Source of the DNA: Cristatella mucedo
Lineage: Eukaryota > Bryozoa > Phylactolaemata > Cristatellidae
Reading direction: 5' to 3'
NCBI GenBank assembly: GCA_009760855.2
Contig: WPIO01000035.1
Span: 2,286,001-2,350,000 of the forward strand
DNA: 64,000 nucleotides
Shown: positions 11,766-22,552 of the stretch, piece by piece
How positions within the stretch are numbered: position 1 is the stretch's first letter
Layout: the number at the start of each line of letters is the position of its first letter
The notes under the pieces: generated by a model
Told to the model about the DNA's origin: nothing
Seen by the model: only the letters and a program-made list of their open reading frames with translations
Databases searched by the model: none
Made by a program: the position numbers and the translations under genes

Positions 11766-12345
11766 AGGAGAGCGCAACGTAACACTCGACCGAGCATCGA
11801 ACTGGAGCCTCGAGACGGCTCCAGTGCGACCTGGGGGTGAGGCAGGGTAGTGGAAACGCGAAAGCTCCGACGAAAACCTTCCGATGGAGCCAAGGCTGAG
11901 GCCTGAGGGCAGCTTGAGCAGCTGCCCTCAGGCTGCTCTGTCGCTTGAGGCAGCGGCTAGGTCACATCCATTCAAGCATTGTGGCTTAGCGAGACGTTCG
12001 GTGACTTTATTTGACCACCGGAGTGCTATGAGCTGGCGAGATTCAAGTAAATACGGTAAGCTGGGTGGGTAGCCAGCTTAGCCACGCCATCCCTAACTAC
12101 AAAGGCGGTCCTCTAAGAGACGTGTATGAGGCCATGCTTCCTGATTGGGAGAATTCAAACGACTCAGCTAAACAGATACGGTCTGAGTCAGTCTTCGGGG
12201 CTAAAAGAAGGGTGGGTGAGGAAGCTGGGAGGTGCTGAACAGACCGGGCTAGTGTATTAGGCTCCAGCTCAGGCAGTCCGTGATGAGGTACTGAGATGCT
12301 GCTCGGTACATGCTTCTGATGATGGTTTGAATCTATGTGTAAATT
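11766..12345. repeat. GC-rich hairpin-bearing block, unknown element
   Basis: This block of about 580 bases has a markedly higher GC content than its surroundings. It includes a GGAGCC/GGCTCC hairpin near 11,801-11,822 and a perfect 14-bp stem at 11,901-11,933. It ends in AATTAATAAATAAATAT near 12,335-12,355, which resembles a retroposon tail. No coding frame is convincing. It could be the 5' or 3' untranslated part of an unrecognised retroposon. This is inference from composition and tail only. Confidence 0.3.
11901..11933. repeat. Perfect 14-bp inverted repeat, 5-base loop
   Basis: Arm GCCTGAGGGCAGCT (11,901-11,914), loop TGAGC, arm AGCTGCCCTCAGGC (11,920-11,933). It would form a strong GC-rich hairpin in RNA from either strand. 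No T-run follows, so it does not look like a simple terminator. Confidence 0.85.
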
Positions 12346-12384
12346 AATAAATAAATATCAGATTTAGCTTCCTCTTTTGTGTAG

Positions 12385-12505
12385 ATGCAGAAAAGTCTTA
12401 ACATCTTTCACCATCGCTTGCAGTTATTTTATACGGCATCGCCGACTGCAGGATTCGAACCAGTAACTGGAAAAGCTATCAGCTGGCCCACCGTTCAGTG
12501 TATCC
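12385..12505 (-). mobile_element. tRNA-derived SINE, degraded minus copy
   Basis: The + strand has CACCATCGCTTGCAG, then GACTGCAGGATTCGAACC near 12,444-12,461 (complement of the B box GGTTCGAATCC), then GCTGGCCCACCGTTCAG where the A box should be. The order is the same as in the cleaner copy at 21.7 kb. The body is partly rearranged. Confidence 0.5.
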
Positions 12506-12509
12506 CTAA

Positions 12510-13544
12510 ATTTTCAGTCACATTAATAAAGTCGTATTGCATCTACTTGCTAGACAAGTTTCTGTATTGTGGCTCATTCAGACGCGTTCATGTGTGCAGT
12601 CTTATGGGAAATCCTTTAAATGTACAGCTCGTGCCAAACCGAGCTAGGGAGGTTTTAAGAGCATTAGCTGTAACTTCGACTTTATGCATTTTTTTTATTA
12701 TTGCCTGAAAGTTATCGGAGATTGTCAATCAGCTTATGTTAAAGCGCTTCTGATAAGTCAATTTTCCTTGCATCAAGTTAAATTCAAATTGACACAGTTT
12801 TAAAAGCTTGGTCTGTCAGTTTATTTACAGCAAACCTAAGAAAAATCTTGTAAAAGCGTGAGCCCCTTTACCTTTCAATTAGTAAATATTTAACGTTCCA
12901 CCATGCCCGAATATCAGGAATAGGTATTGCATGTATTCTTTGCACAATGCACTGCCAGGGCAGCTTAAAATAACCGCTAATTGTAGTTTCTGCAAATATA
13001 TAAAACATCACTTGAAGTTTATGAAACCCTTTGTGCAACTTTCGCACCTACTATCTGTATTTGACCAAGAAAATCGCAATTAGTGTCGTGCGTTTTTAAT
13101 AAAAAAATTCACCAGTATCTAGGAGCTTGTTTAGGTTACTAATTAGGACTATAAATAAACTTCCGTGGCTACCAGAGGCTGGGCTTGCAAGGATGGTTGA
13201 GCCAAATAGCTTTTCATTTGCATGAAATGGACATACCGTTCAGTTGAGGAGCAGTGACGTTAGGTTATACAGTTCTTCCTATACAGCTAGGCTACCTTGA
13301 TATTAAGTGTTCCTCCATTCTTCCTATTTTTTCCTACGCTTTTCCTTCGCAAATTTTCTGAGGATCTAAAAAGCTGCCGTGTTGGGATTTCTACTTTAAT
13401 CCTACGTGATTCAACTATTGAGGTATTATGAGAAATGTGAAGTTATTAATGCGTAGATATATGTTGAAACTCAGGTGTGCGGAAGTGCCAGACATGAGTA
13501 ATAATAACAATTATGGTACGTATGTTATAGAACCCTTATTGAAC
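12510..13544. other. No gene recognised
   Basis: About 1 kb of AT-rich sequence without exon-like features. Confidence 0.5.
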
Positions 13545-13911
13545 TAAACCTCTTTCTAGGCACTTTACATTTACTACAAAGGGAGCATGATCAAATAGTT
13601 AGAAATAGCATTCTTACAAGCAACAAACATAACATGGTTAGAGGGGACATGCACAGAAGCAGCATGCATAAATTGTTAGTGGCAGCATGCACAGCGTCAG
13701 CACTCATAAGCAGGCAAGGGGCGAATCACGTGGATCCGCCAAATGCTGTAAAAAATACGTGCGGTTTTAGTTTCTTATAAGATTTCGTCAAGATAGGGGA
13801 TGTCGTGAAGCAAGTCAAAAGTGATCAAAATTTCAGGCTTTGAGAGCAAATGAGCGAAAGGCACGGTCTCTAAATTACTGTATGTTCGTGGGAGGTATTG
13901 GTAAACGATTA
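13545..13911 (-). mobile_element. LINE 3' fragment, cut off by a second LINE
   Basis: It begins with the complement of the family 3' hairpin (AAACCTCTTTCTAGGCACTT, about 13,546-13,566), followed by the 3' UTR words and the WNSLP/DRAF region. It stops near 13,911 exactly where the AATAATAAT tail of the next minus-strand LINE begins, at the place corresponding to the IPRTNLK stretch. Confidence 0.8.
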
Positions 13912-14850
13912 ATAATAATAATAATAATAATATTGCACTTGATAAAGCGCCCTCGGAGAACTTAATCTCTTTCTAGGCGCTTTACATTTGCTGCAAAGTG
14001 ATATGCAGTAGAATAGAAAGTAAAATCATGCTTGAAAAACAAACAAAATGAATAATATGGTTAGAGGTGACATGCACAGGGTCAGCATGCAAATGTGGTT
14101 AGTGGCAGCATGCACAGTATCAGCACGCATAAGTAGATCAAGGACGAATCACAGGGACCCACTAAATGCTGTCCTAAATAGGTGTGTTTTTAAGTTTTTT
14201 TAAATGTGGTCAGGTCAGGGGATGTTCTGACGCAGGTCGGGAGGGAGTTCCAGGCTTTGTGAGCATACGAGCTAAATGCACGGTCTCCAAAGGATTTAAG
14301 GTTTGTACGAGGTATTTCCAGACTGTTGGATTCCGAAAAGCGAGTGGTACGATGCTTGGCCTGGTGGGGTAGTATATCTGAAAGATTAGATTCTGAAAAG
14401 CCGGTAGTACTATGCTTAGCCTGGTGGGGGAGTAGATCTGATAGGTAGGCTGAAGCCAAAGAATGAAGGGAGTTAGAAGTGAATGACAAAACCTTGAAGC
14501 CGGTGTGTTGCTGGCTGGGGGGGGGGGCAAGTGCAGGTCGGAGAAATCTGGTGTGATGTGGCAACTGTCATTCTCACGACAGAAAAGCCTAGCTGCTGAG
14601 TTTTGCATCGACTGCAACCGCCTGAGTGCACACCCAGCTAGACGAGCTAGCAATGAGTTTCAAAGGTCGAGACCGAATGTCACAAGTGCCTTGACCAATG
14701 GAGATTCGGTAGTCCTGTTTTAAAAACCCTAATGTTAGAACTGTTGTGTTGCTGAAAGTAGGCCGACTTGGCTGTCGAGCTTATGTGTTTGTCTAATAAA
14801 AGGTCACTTTGGAACAGGACAACTAGATATCTACAGATTCAACATGAGAT
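13912..14850 (-). mobile_element. LINE, 3' part of a copy split by another LINE
   Basis: Minus-strand LINE with an (ATT)n tail at 13,912-13,932, terminal hairpin at about 13,940-13,985 and C-terminal coding remnants (LARLAGCALRRLQSMQNSAA; KAWNSLP). It carries an 11-base G run at 14,517-14,527. It ends at 14,850 in CAACATGAGAT. The consensus continues GGAGATATGCTGGC, and that continuation is found at 16,201 beyond the inner LINE. This half and 16,201-17,045 are therefore one older element. Confidence 0.8.
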
Positions 14851-16200
14851 AATAATAATAATAATGCACTTGATACAGTGCTCTCAGAGAATTCGATCTC
14901 TCTCTAGGCGCTTTACAATTGCTGCAAAGGGAAGTGCAATTGAATGGTGAGTAATGTGAAAAACGAACAGAAAGGAAAACATGGTTAGGGATGGCATCCA
15001 CAGGTTCGGCATGCGAATGAGGTTAGTGGCAGCACGCACAGTGTCAGCACGCATAAGCACATCAAGGACGAATCACAGGGACCCAATAAATGCTGTCCTA
15101 AATAGGTGTTTTTAAGTTCTTTTTAAGTGTTGTCAGGTCAAGGGATGTTCTGACGCAGGTCTGGAGGGAGTTCCAGGCTTTGGGAGCGTACGAACTAAAT
15201 GCACGGTCTCCAAGGATTTCAGGTTTGAACGAGGTATTTGTAGGCTGCTGGATTCCGAAAAGTGGGTGAGACGACACTTGGCCTAATGGGGGAGTAGAGC
15301 TGAGAGATAGGCTGGAGCCAAAGAATGAAGTGACCAAAAAGTGAGCAACAAAACCTTGAAGTCAATCCGTTGCTTGACTGGTAGCCAGTGTAGGTCGGCG
15401 AGAAGTGGGGTAATGTGGCAACTGCGACGCTCACGACAGACAAGCCTAGCTGCGGTGCATTGCACCAACTGCAATCGCCTGATCGCACATGCTGGTAGGC
15501 CAGTAAGCAGTGAGTTGCAGAAGTCGAGACGGGATGTCATGAATGCATGTACCAACTTGGACGTGGTATCCTTATCTAAACAAGCCCAAATTTTAGCAAT
15601 GTTATGAAGCTGAAAATAGGCAGATTTGACTGTGGAGCTGATGTGGTCGTCTAACGAGAGGTCGCTTTGGAATATGACACCTAGATTTCGAGCTGATTCA
15701 ATAGGAGATATGCTGGCAGTGCCAATTTTGAGCGTCAGCCTTTCCAATTTCTGAATCACACTGGGTTTGCGCATAACTAGTAAGTTAGTTTTATCATCGT
15801 TAAGTTTTAGAAAATTTGCTGCCATCCATGTGCGGATGTCATCAATGCATGCAGCAAGTGAGTTGAGAGAATTTGAGGTGCTCGAAGGCTGGGAGGGATC
15901 AAAGCAAAGGTACAACTGAGTGTCATCTGCATAGAAGTGAAAGCCTAGATTGTGCTTGGCAATCACTTCAGCAAGAGGGAGAGTATAAACCGTGAAAAGA
16001 ACTGAACCTAGCATGGAGCCCTGAGGTATTCCATATTTCAGAGGTACCTCAGATGATCTTTGTCCATTCACGTCAATACTCTGGAGTCTCCCACTGAGAT
16101 AGGACCTGAACCACTGCAGAGCAGTGCTAGTGATGCCCAGGCGAGATTAGAGTCGCTCTAGAAGAACTTTGTGATCGATAGTATCAAAAGCTGCCGAAAA
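14851..16200 (-). mobile_element. Inner LINE with long reverse-transcriptase frame
   Basis: This minus-strand CR1/L2-like LINE is the best preserved in the window. It has an (ATT)n tail at 14,851-14,865 and a hairpin at 14,870-14,925. One open frame of 262 codons (16,071 down to 15,283) holds GIPQGSMLGSVLF, the catalytic HFYADDTQLYL, NFLKLNDDKTNLLVM, ARNLGVIFQSDLSLDDH and LDFCNSLLTGLPACAIRRLQ. The rest of the C-terminus follows after a frame change near 15,290. The 5' end is truncated inside the reverse transcriptase near 16,200 (complement of AAAGTTCTTCTAGAGCGACT), which is typical of incomplete target-primed reverse transcription. The long open frame points to a recent insertion. Confidence 0.9.
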
Positions 16201-17045
16201 ATATGCTGGCTGAGCCGATTGTGAGTGTTAATTTTTCCAATTTCTGGATCACACTTGGCTTGCCCATAACTTTTAAGTTGGTTTAATTTTAAAATAGTTT
16301 GCTACAATCTATATGGGGATGTCATCAGTACATGCAGCTACAAAGTTGAGAGAATTCGAAGTGCTAGAGAGCTGGCAAGGATCAAAGCAAAAATATTACT
16401 GAGTGTCATCTGCATTGAAGTGTAGATATTGCTCGGCAATCACATCGGTTAGATTGAGAGTATAAACCGAGAAAAGAATGGAATCAAGAACAGAACCCTG
16501 GGTACCCCACTCGTCAGAGGTTCCTCGGATGATCTTTCTCTATTTACATCAATACTCTAGAGTCTCCCACTGAGATAGGACCTAAACTATTTCAATGCAG
16601 TGCCATTGATGCCCACGCGAGATTCGAGGTGCTCAAGAATAATGGGGAGATCGATAGTATCAAAAGCAGCCGAAAGATCAAGCAAAACAAAGCAGAGATG
16701 CTCTACCCATGTCTGCATTCCTAAGTAGGTCGTTGGACACCCGAAGCCATGCTGACTCTGTGGAGGGATTAGCTCTAAAGCTAGACTGGAACTTACTGGC
16801 AAGGTTTTAAGTTTTAGTATGTGAGTTCAGTTGGTCTGCCACGACTCCTTCCAGTGTCTTTGATAAGAATGATAGAAGGGAGACTGGGCGGTAATTGCTT
16901 AATTTCTCTTGGTCTAATATTGTTTTTCTTAAGTATTGGGATAACTACAGCCTTTTCGAAAGGTGCTGGGATATGAACTGAGGCTAATAAAATATTTATG
17001 AAATAGGCACTGCTTGGTGCCCTTGTTAAAAGTCTCATTTCTATT
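16201..17045 (-). mobile_element. LINE, 5' part of the split copy (RT fingers and palm)
   Basis: Minus-strand continuation of the element at 13,912-14,850. It reads, with frame breaks, IPAPFEKAVVIPILKK, then a NYRPVSLLSFLSKTLEGVV region (about 16,895-16,845), NPSTESAWL, LDLSAAFDTID (about 16,690-16,660) and FRSYLSGRLQSIDVN. Sequence matching the inner LINE's ADD region follows but is degraded. The 5' boundary near 17,045 is uncertain. Confidence 0.8.
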
Positions 17046-19458
17046 CAGGAGCAAAGTTTGCCAATCCTATTACATTATCGGGACTCCGTATTTTGGCCAA
17101 GGAATCAGGCTCGGTCTATTAATTTTGTGTCTAGCAGTTGTCTGTCCACCACTTGCAATCAATTGGTGCAGCATGAAATTTTTCACAGTCTATCAGTTGC
17201 ATCTGCATGTTTCGACCCCAAAATTATGTCGTGGAGCTGCAGCTGAGGGTGTCATGTATTTTAATAACTGACTTTACTTTTCGCCTCCTCGCATGGGACC
17301 TTTTATCCACTTTTTTAGCTCATAGAACTCGATCAACTTGCATGTTCGAAACATTGATTTAGGATTTTTAATAAAGCATTAATTTATGGGGGTCATGCCC
17401 CAGCGGTATTCGTCACGAAAAACACAGCGGCGGCACCGGATGCCGCTTCACCGTCTCAGGACCTTCCGTTCAAGCGACAGCGCCACGGGTATGCAGCGAC
17501 GTGCTGATTTAACGAGGTCCAGGAAGCAGTTGGCTAGGCGCCGGAGAGCTTACGAATGAATCGCTGAAACACATTCACGCGCAAGTAATGGAGACTATCC
17601 GGAGCTAGAGAAGTGGATGGTAGGATGGGCAGCCACAGTCTTCATCAAGGCGAGGCTGAGCCTCTATTCTATCCCAGGTCTAGCCATTTTAGCTCGGCCT
17701 TAGCAAAACTTACTCTATCGCCCATTTAGAGGTCCCGTGTTTCCTTTACCGGAAGTGTACGAGGCTTCCAGGCACGGAGCTCTTGGAGCACCGATGATGG
17801 GTGCTGCTCAGCAGGCTTTTCGCTCAGGGTGCCTTCGGCGCGAAGGATCAAAGTATACATAAAGGGGTATGTCCTCAAAAATTGTCAAAAATGGTAATTT
17901 TTGGAAATTCTCGTAATAAAGATAAATTATTTATAAATGCAGACCCAAATTATCGTGGTTGTCAGATGAGTGGAACATGGTCAATAAAAGGATTATGTAA
18001 GACCTCTTTAAACCGGAAGTAGTACATCGAGCTCAACGAAATAGTTTTTTTTGAAAAATAACGGAGCCGGAAATGCGGTTTTCGTGTGAACTCTGCGAAT
18101 ATAAAAAAGCTACTGTAAGAGAGACACTATTTTCATCGATGGTTCTAAGAAAATTGCTATTACCCTCCCCAGTACCATACTAGTGGTAGACGACAAGGAT
18201 CAGCCTTCAGATTGGGCTCTCGCCATTCCTTGCGGAAGCGCTCGCACTATATATAGACTGGTCCGAGTAGCTTGCAGAGCAGCATGCGACGGGCAGCAAA
18301 TTATATACCTTTCAAAATGTGGTGCAAATTTGTTTAGACGGTTTCCGGGAGGCATGTTCTGTCGGCCTTTTGGAATCTTGCTTGTTAAAAATGAGAAGTC
18401 ATAATTTATGTTAGAAGTGTTATATTGCCTGGGAAGTACGCAAGCTGCTCAAGACTTCTTTTTCGGAGAACTGCCCTGAAATGGCATTGAGATGGGATTG
18501 CATAAGGCTGCTGGGTAGCAAGACGTAGGCACGCCGCCTCAGGCACTAGAAAAGATGGTACTAGTATTTCAATGACAGCACCTACAAAGACGTATGGGTG
18601 GTGCCCTTACGGGTGCGACATTCAGAATTTTCCCTACGTGGGTTGTTTATATTTAGATCTTTGTAGCAGCAGAAAATACTGTCGTTTGTTCATTAGTCAG
18701 AACTTGAGCATGCTTGCTGAGTAGGCAAGCACTTTCCTTTAGAAGAGGCCCCAGAGTGTAATGGAGGAGAGACAATGATGGTACGATTTGTGATTCTCAT
18801 TTGACCCTTGTTCATCACAAAGGTCCAGCTGCCCTACCTGGTGGCCTATACCAGTGGGCCGGCTTTCGGGCTTAAGAATATATTAATTCGAATTAATCAG
18901 CGTAAAATATTTCGCAATGACTCCAGAGACTCATTCCAATGCGCAAATTCTCACTGACCGCATTGGATGCCCATCAACCTATCAATCGACTTTATGCCAT
19001 TCACTTCAAGGTTCATTAATTCTTTCTTGAGCCTATCTATCGGAAATTATTCCTTGAAATTATTCACTATTGCACAACCTGCTCGTTTGACTTAAGTCGC
19101 TTCGAAGTGCTTCCAGCTCAACTCAAATCATGTCGAGCCCGTGCATTATTTCGGAGGCTCACCAAACCGGGAAGACGCTGGCTGCTTTTTACTTCGTGGC
19201 ATCCCCTAATATGATTGCATTTAATAAGAAAATAGAAGAAACTCTGTTCTTCACTATATTTTCCCCTTCATGTGAATATTGCTTTCTGGGCTTACTTGCT
19301 TGTTTGCTGATCAAGTAACATCAAGTTACAAGGAACCATTAAGAATGCTTCCATTTTTAGTTTATACAAATTGCCTAGTAGGACATTAAATCTCTTAGTG
19401 AGCCGCACAACATTTGTATTACTACTAATTTTATAATTGTTGACGTTTCAAATTTTAG
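17046..19458. other. No gene recognised; GC-rich patch inside
   Basis: About 2.4 kb without a supportable gene. A patch at about 17,400-17,780 is richer in GC and CpG and has a short + frame, but it carries stops and no recognisable motif. Frames at 17,801-18,022, 18,183-18,404 and 19,130-19,318 lack splice context. Confidence 0.4.
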
Positions 19459-19669
19459 GGAAACTAGCTACTTTAAACGAGGCAAGAAAGGCTGTTAAAA
19501 GCTGTGTGCCTTTGGCGCATGCGATTCCCCTCTGAATATCAAAGGGGCTGTCGTCTTCTTAAGAAAGAATATATTTCTGGCACCACTAAAAAGTTTTTCT
19601 TTGATACGTTAAAAGAGGCCAAGAGGCTTTACGAGCTTCAAACGCTCATTCCCGGAGTCTTCAAACAAA
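19459..19669 (+). CDS. Possible exon, unassigned
   Basis: An acceptor-like CAAATTTTAG ends at 19,458 and a good donor (CAAA/GTGAGT) follows 19,669. The frame open from 19,477 through the donor gives a Lys-rich, helix-prone peptide including RGCRLLKKEYISGTTKKFFF and TLKEAKRLYELQTLI. That frame does not extend to the acceptor at 19,458, so an acceptor further in or a different exon start would be needed. I do not recognise the family. It may be an exon of an unseen gene, a processed fragment, or chance. Confidence 0.22.
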
Positions 19670-20689
19670 GTGAGTTATCTCTTTTTTTGTTCGGGAAGAA
19701 GCTTTCTGTGAGTGCTTACTTGCAAGGATCTAAAGGCTTTTCAAAATGTTTCAAGTGCGATCAAAACCAGTAAATAAAGTTACCAGTTCAAATAGCAATA
19801 AGGTCTATTGTATCAAGTTTTATTAAAAGGCAAATTTAATTTCCTGAGAAGATGTTGCCAAACGTCTTTGTCCGTATAACAGTGATTATAATACTACTAG
19901 CATTTCTATAGACCCTTAAAAAACAAAATGTCTTTCTGGGCAACTTGTACACGTCTAATGTCACTTCGATTAAGTTCAAATTTAACCATCAAGCCAAAAT
20001 AATATCTTGAGCCTTGCTGAGTAATTCATCGTGGGTATCTAAGCATAAATGCGTGTGTATGTATTCATATAGGTAAACTTAGTATATGTTTATTTACAGA
20101 CAGCTCTAATGCATGGTATTTTTCCCAAAGATACTAAAGCTCTTACTAGGTATTTCAAAAAACTTTGAAAATGGAAAAGGTTAGCTAGCTAAATTGGTAG
20201 AATTATAGCAGTGCTATAAATTATTATAATTTCCTTAAATAAATTAATATTTGAACCAGATATGCCAAAACCTACGGTTAAGACCTCGTGAAAAGCAACT
20301 CGGTGCGAATAATGATGGGCTGTGGGTTCCGCCTGATGCTTTGCGTACGTAGCTCTTCTGTACACAGACTTGTTATTAAGGTAATAGCACTCTCAACTTC
20401 TGCCGTTTTGTGCTAGTGCTGTCATTACAGGAAGTATAGTTGCTGCATTCATGGCATTTGTTAGTGGTACTTCAAATTGCAGGCTTCACCAATATTTGTC
20501 AAGGATCTGCAAGACTAACACTTGTTACTTCAGTTATTTTGTAGCTAAGAATTTAGCTTTGCAGCAAGAGTGCATTCATGATATCACCCAAATAATAATA
20601 GCAAAATGCGCAATTTTAGTACTCGGATGATTTAAATGCTAAAATGATTGTGGTCCTTTAATCTAAAATGAATTCAAGCAGATGATGTC
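19670..20689. other. No gene recognised
   Basis: About 1 kb of AT-rich sequence with no supportable feature. Confidence 0.5.
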
Positions 20690-21080
20690 AGTGGGAAGCC
20701 CGTTCCACACAGGATGCATATGATCGAAGGCCGCGATCTGTAAGGAATTTAGATTGATTTGAGGCAGTCAAGAGATCAGGATTGGGAGCACTGGTGATAC
20801 GGTATTAAGTTTGAAGATACGTTTCAACATTTAGCCTTTGCAAGAAAAATCTGAACGTGCACGACGGGACCACGAAGCGATGCGCTACTCAATGAAAAGG
20901 GGGTGCACGTCTGAGATAAGTAGTATACTGTGGCTGCTATGATGTTCGCGACAGCCAAGTATGAGTGCAAGAGCTCGCGTCCTTTTGAGTGTTTTCCTTA
21001 CATCTTTTATCCGTGATCTTTGATTTTTATCCCTACCTGAGTGGACCCAAATATCAAGCAGTTGAAGTTCATACCTTCTC
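20690..21080 (-). mobile_element. Old LINE fragment, other subfamily (tentative)
   Basis: On the minus strand a block near 20,700-20,760 (complement of CGATCTGTAAGGAATTTAGA around a VWNGLP-like word) and the frame at 20,885-21,085 (KRTRALALILGCREHHSSHS) resemble the C-terminal half of a CR1/L2-like polyprotein, as in the copy at 5.66-6.01 kb. The match is weak. Confidence 0.3.
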
Positions 21081-21334
21081 TGCATGCCCAGCTAAGTCGT
21101 GAACAATTCTGCGGGATGCTTTTTGAATGATAGTCCCTTTGAATACGTTCAAGTGGTCACATAACTTACAGAGCATTCAAATTATGTAAACTTAAATATG
21201 ACATTGAATCACTTTAATATTCGTGTCTTGGTTCAGCCTTGTTACTCTTTCTAGCAGGCAAGCATAGTATCTGCAAGACACCTTTGTATTAAACTAAACT
21301 CCCAACGATCTTGAAAGAGAGTACTAATTTTATA

Positions 21335-21395
21335 AAGTGCTTAATTGTTTTAGCACTCTTGGAGAACTTAATCTCTCTCCAGTCGCTGAAAAAGG
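21335..21395 (-). mobile_element. LINE 3' tip only
   Basis: GCACTCTTGGAGAACTTAAT and CTCTCTCCAGTCGCT are the complement of the LINE terminal hairpin. No coding part remains. It directly precedes the CT-rich array. Confidence 0.6.
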
Positions 21396-21675
21396 CTAAA
21401 CGGATCCAGCCCATGATCCCTTGCCTTAAATGTGACTCTCTCTCTCTCTCTCTCTCTCCCTCTCTCTCCTCTTTCTCTGTCTCTCTTTTTCCCTCTCCCT
21501 GTCTCCCAGTCTCTCTCTCTATCAATTGCACTCTCTCTTTCTCTCTTGTTCACTCTCTCTCTCTCTCTCACTCTCTCTCTCTCTCTCTTTCTCTCTTTGT
21601 CCGTCTCCCTGTCTATCCATCTCTCTCTCGAACGATTGCACTCTCTTTTTTTCTCTCTGTTCCTCTCTCTCTCCT

Positions 21676-21857
21676 CTAAATAAAAATACTTGCTGATTTA
21701 ACAGCCTCTTTTTGTATAGGGACAGAAGAGCCTTTACGGCTATCACCACCGCTTGCAGTGGCGATAAAGGATCGCCCACGACAGGATTCGAACCCACGAC
21801 CTTGGCATTGAGGTCGTGAAAAGCAACCGCCTTACCTAGTGAGCCATTACGACTCAC
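21676..21857 (-). mobile_element. tRNA-derived SINE, best-preserved copy
   Basis: On the minus strand the order is: head GGCTCACTAGGTAAGGCGGT (A-box region, about 21,845-21,826), B box GGTTCGAATCC (+ strand GGATTCGAACC at 21,783-21,793), a body with CTTTATCGCCACTGCAAGCG and GATAGCCGTAAAGGCTCTTC, and an end AGGCTGTTAAATCAGC. An A/T-rich tail (TAAATAAAAATACT, complement) lies at 21,676-21,690. The head is tRNA-like and the body is unrelated to tRNA, as in classic SINEs. It serves as the reference for the other copies. Confidence 0.8.
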
Positions 21858-21898
21858 CACTCTTTCGATCAATTGCAATCTCTCTCTCTCTTTCTCTG

Positions 21899-22034
<136 letters not shown>

Positions 22035-22119
22035 TCCTCTGTCTCCATTTGTCCCTATCCCTGTCTTTCAGTCTCTCTTTCTTGTGATTAATTGCACTCT
22101 CTCTCTCTCTCTACGTCTC

Positions 22120-22160
<41 letters not shown>

Positions 22161-22265
22161 TCTCTCTTTTCCATCTCCCCGTCTCTCTCTTTTTTGATCA
22201 ATTGCACTCTCTCTTTCTTTTTTTCTCTCTCTCCTTCTGTCTCTCTCTCACCCACGCTCGCTTTG

Positions 22266-22296
<31 letters not shown>

Positions 22297-22381
22297 TCTC
22301 TCTCTCTCCTCTGTCTCTTTGCCCCTCTCCTTGTTTCTCCATCTCTCTCTCTCTCTCTCTCAATCTCTCAATCTCTCTCAA

Positions 22382-22528
<147 letters not shown>

Positions 22529-22552
22529 CTCTCCATCTGTCTCTCGATGGCA

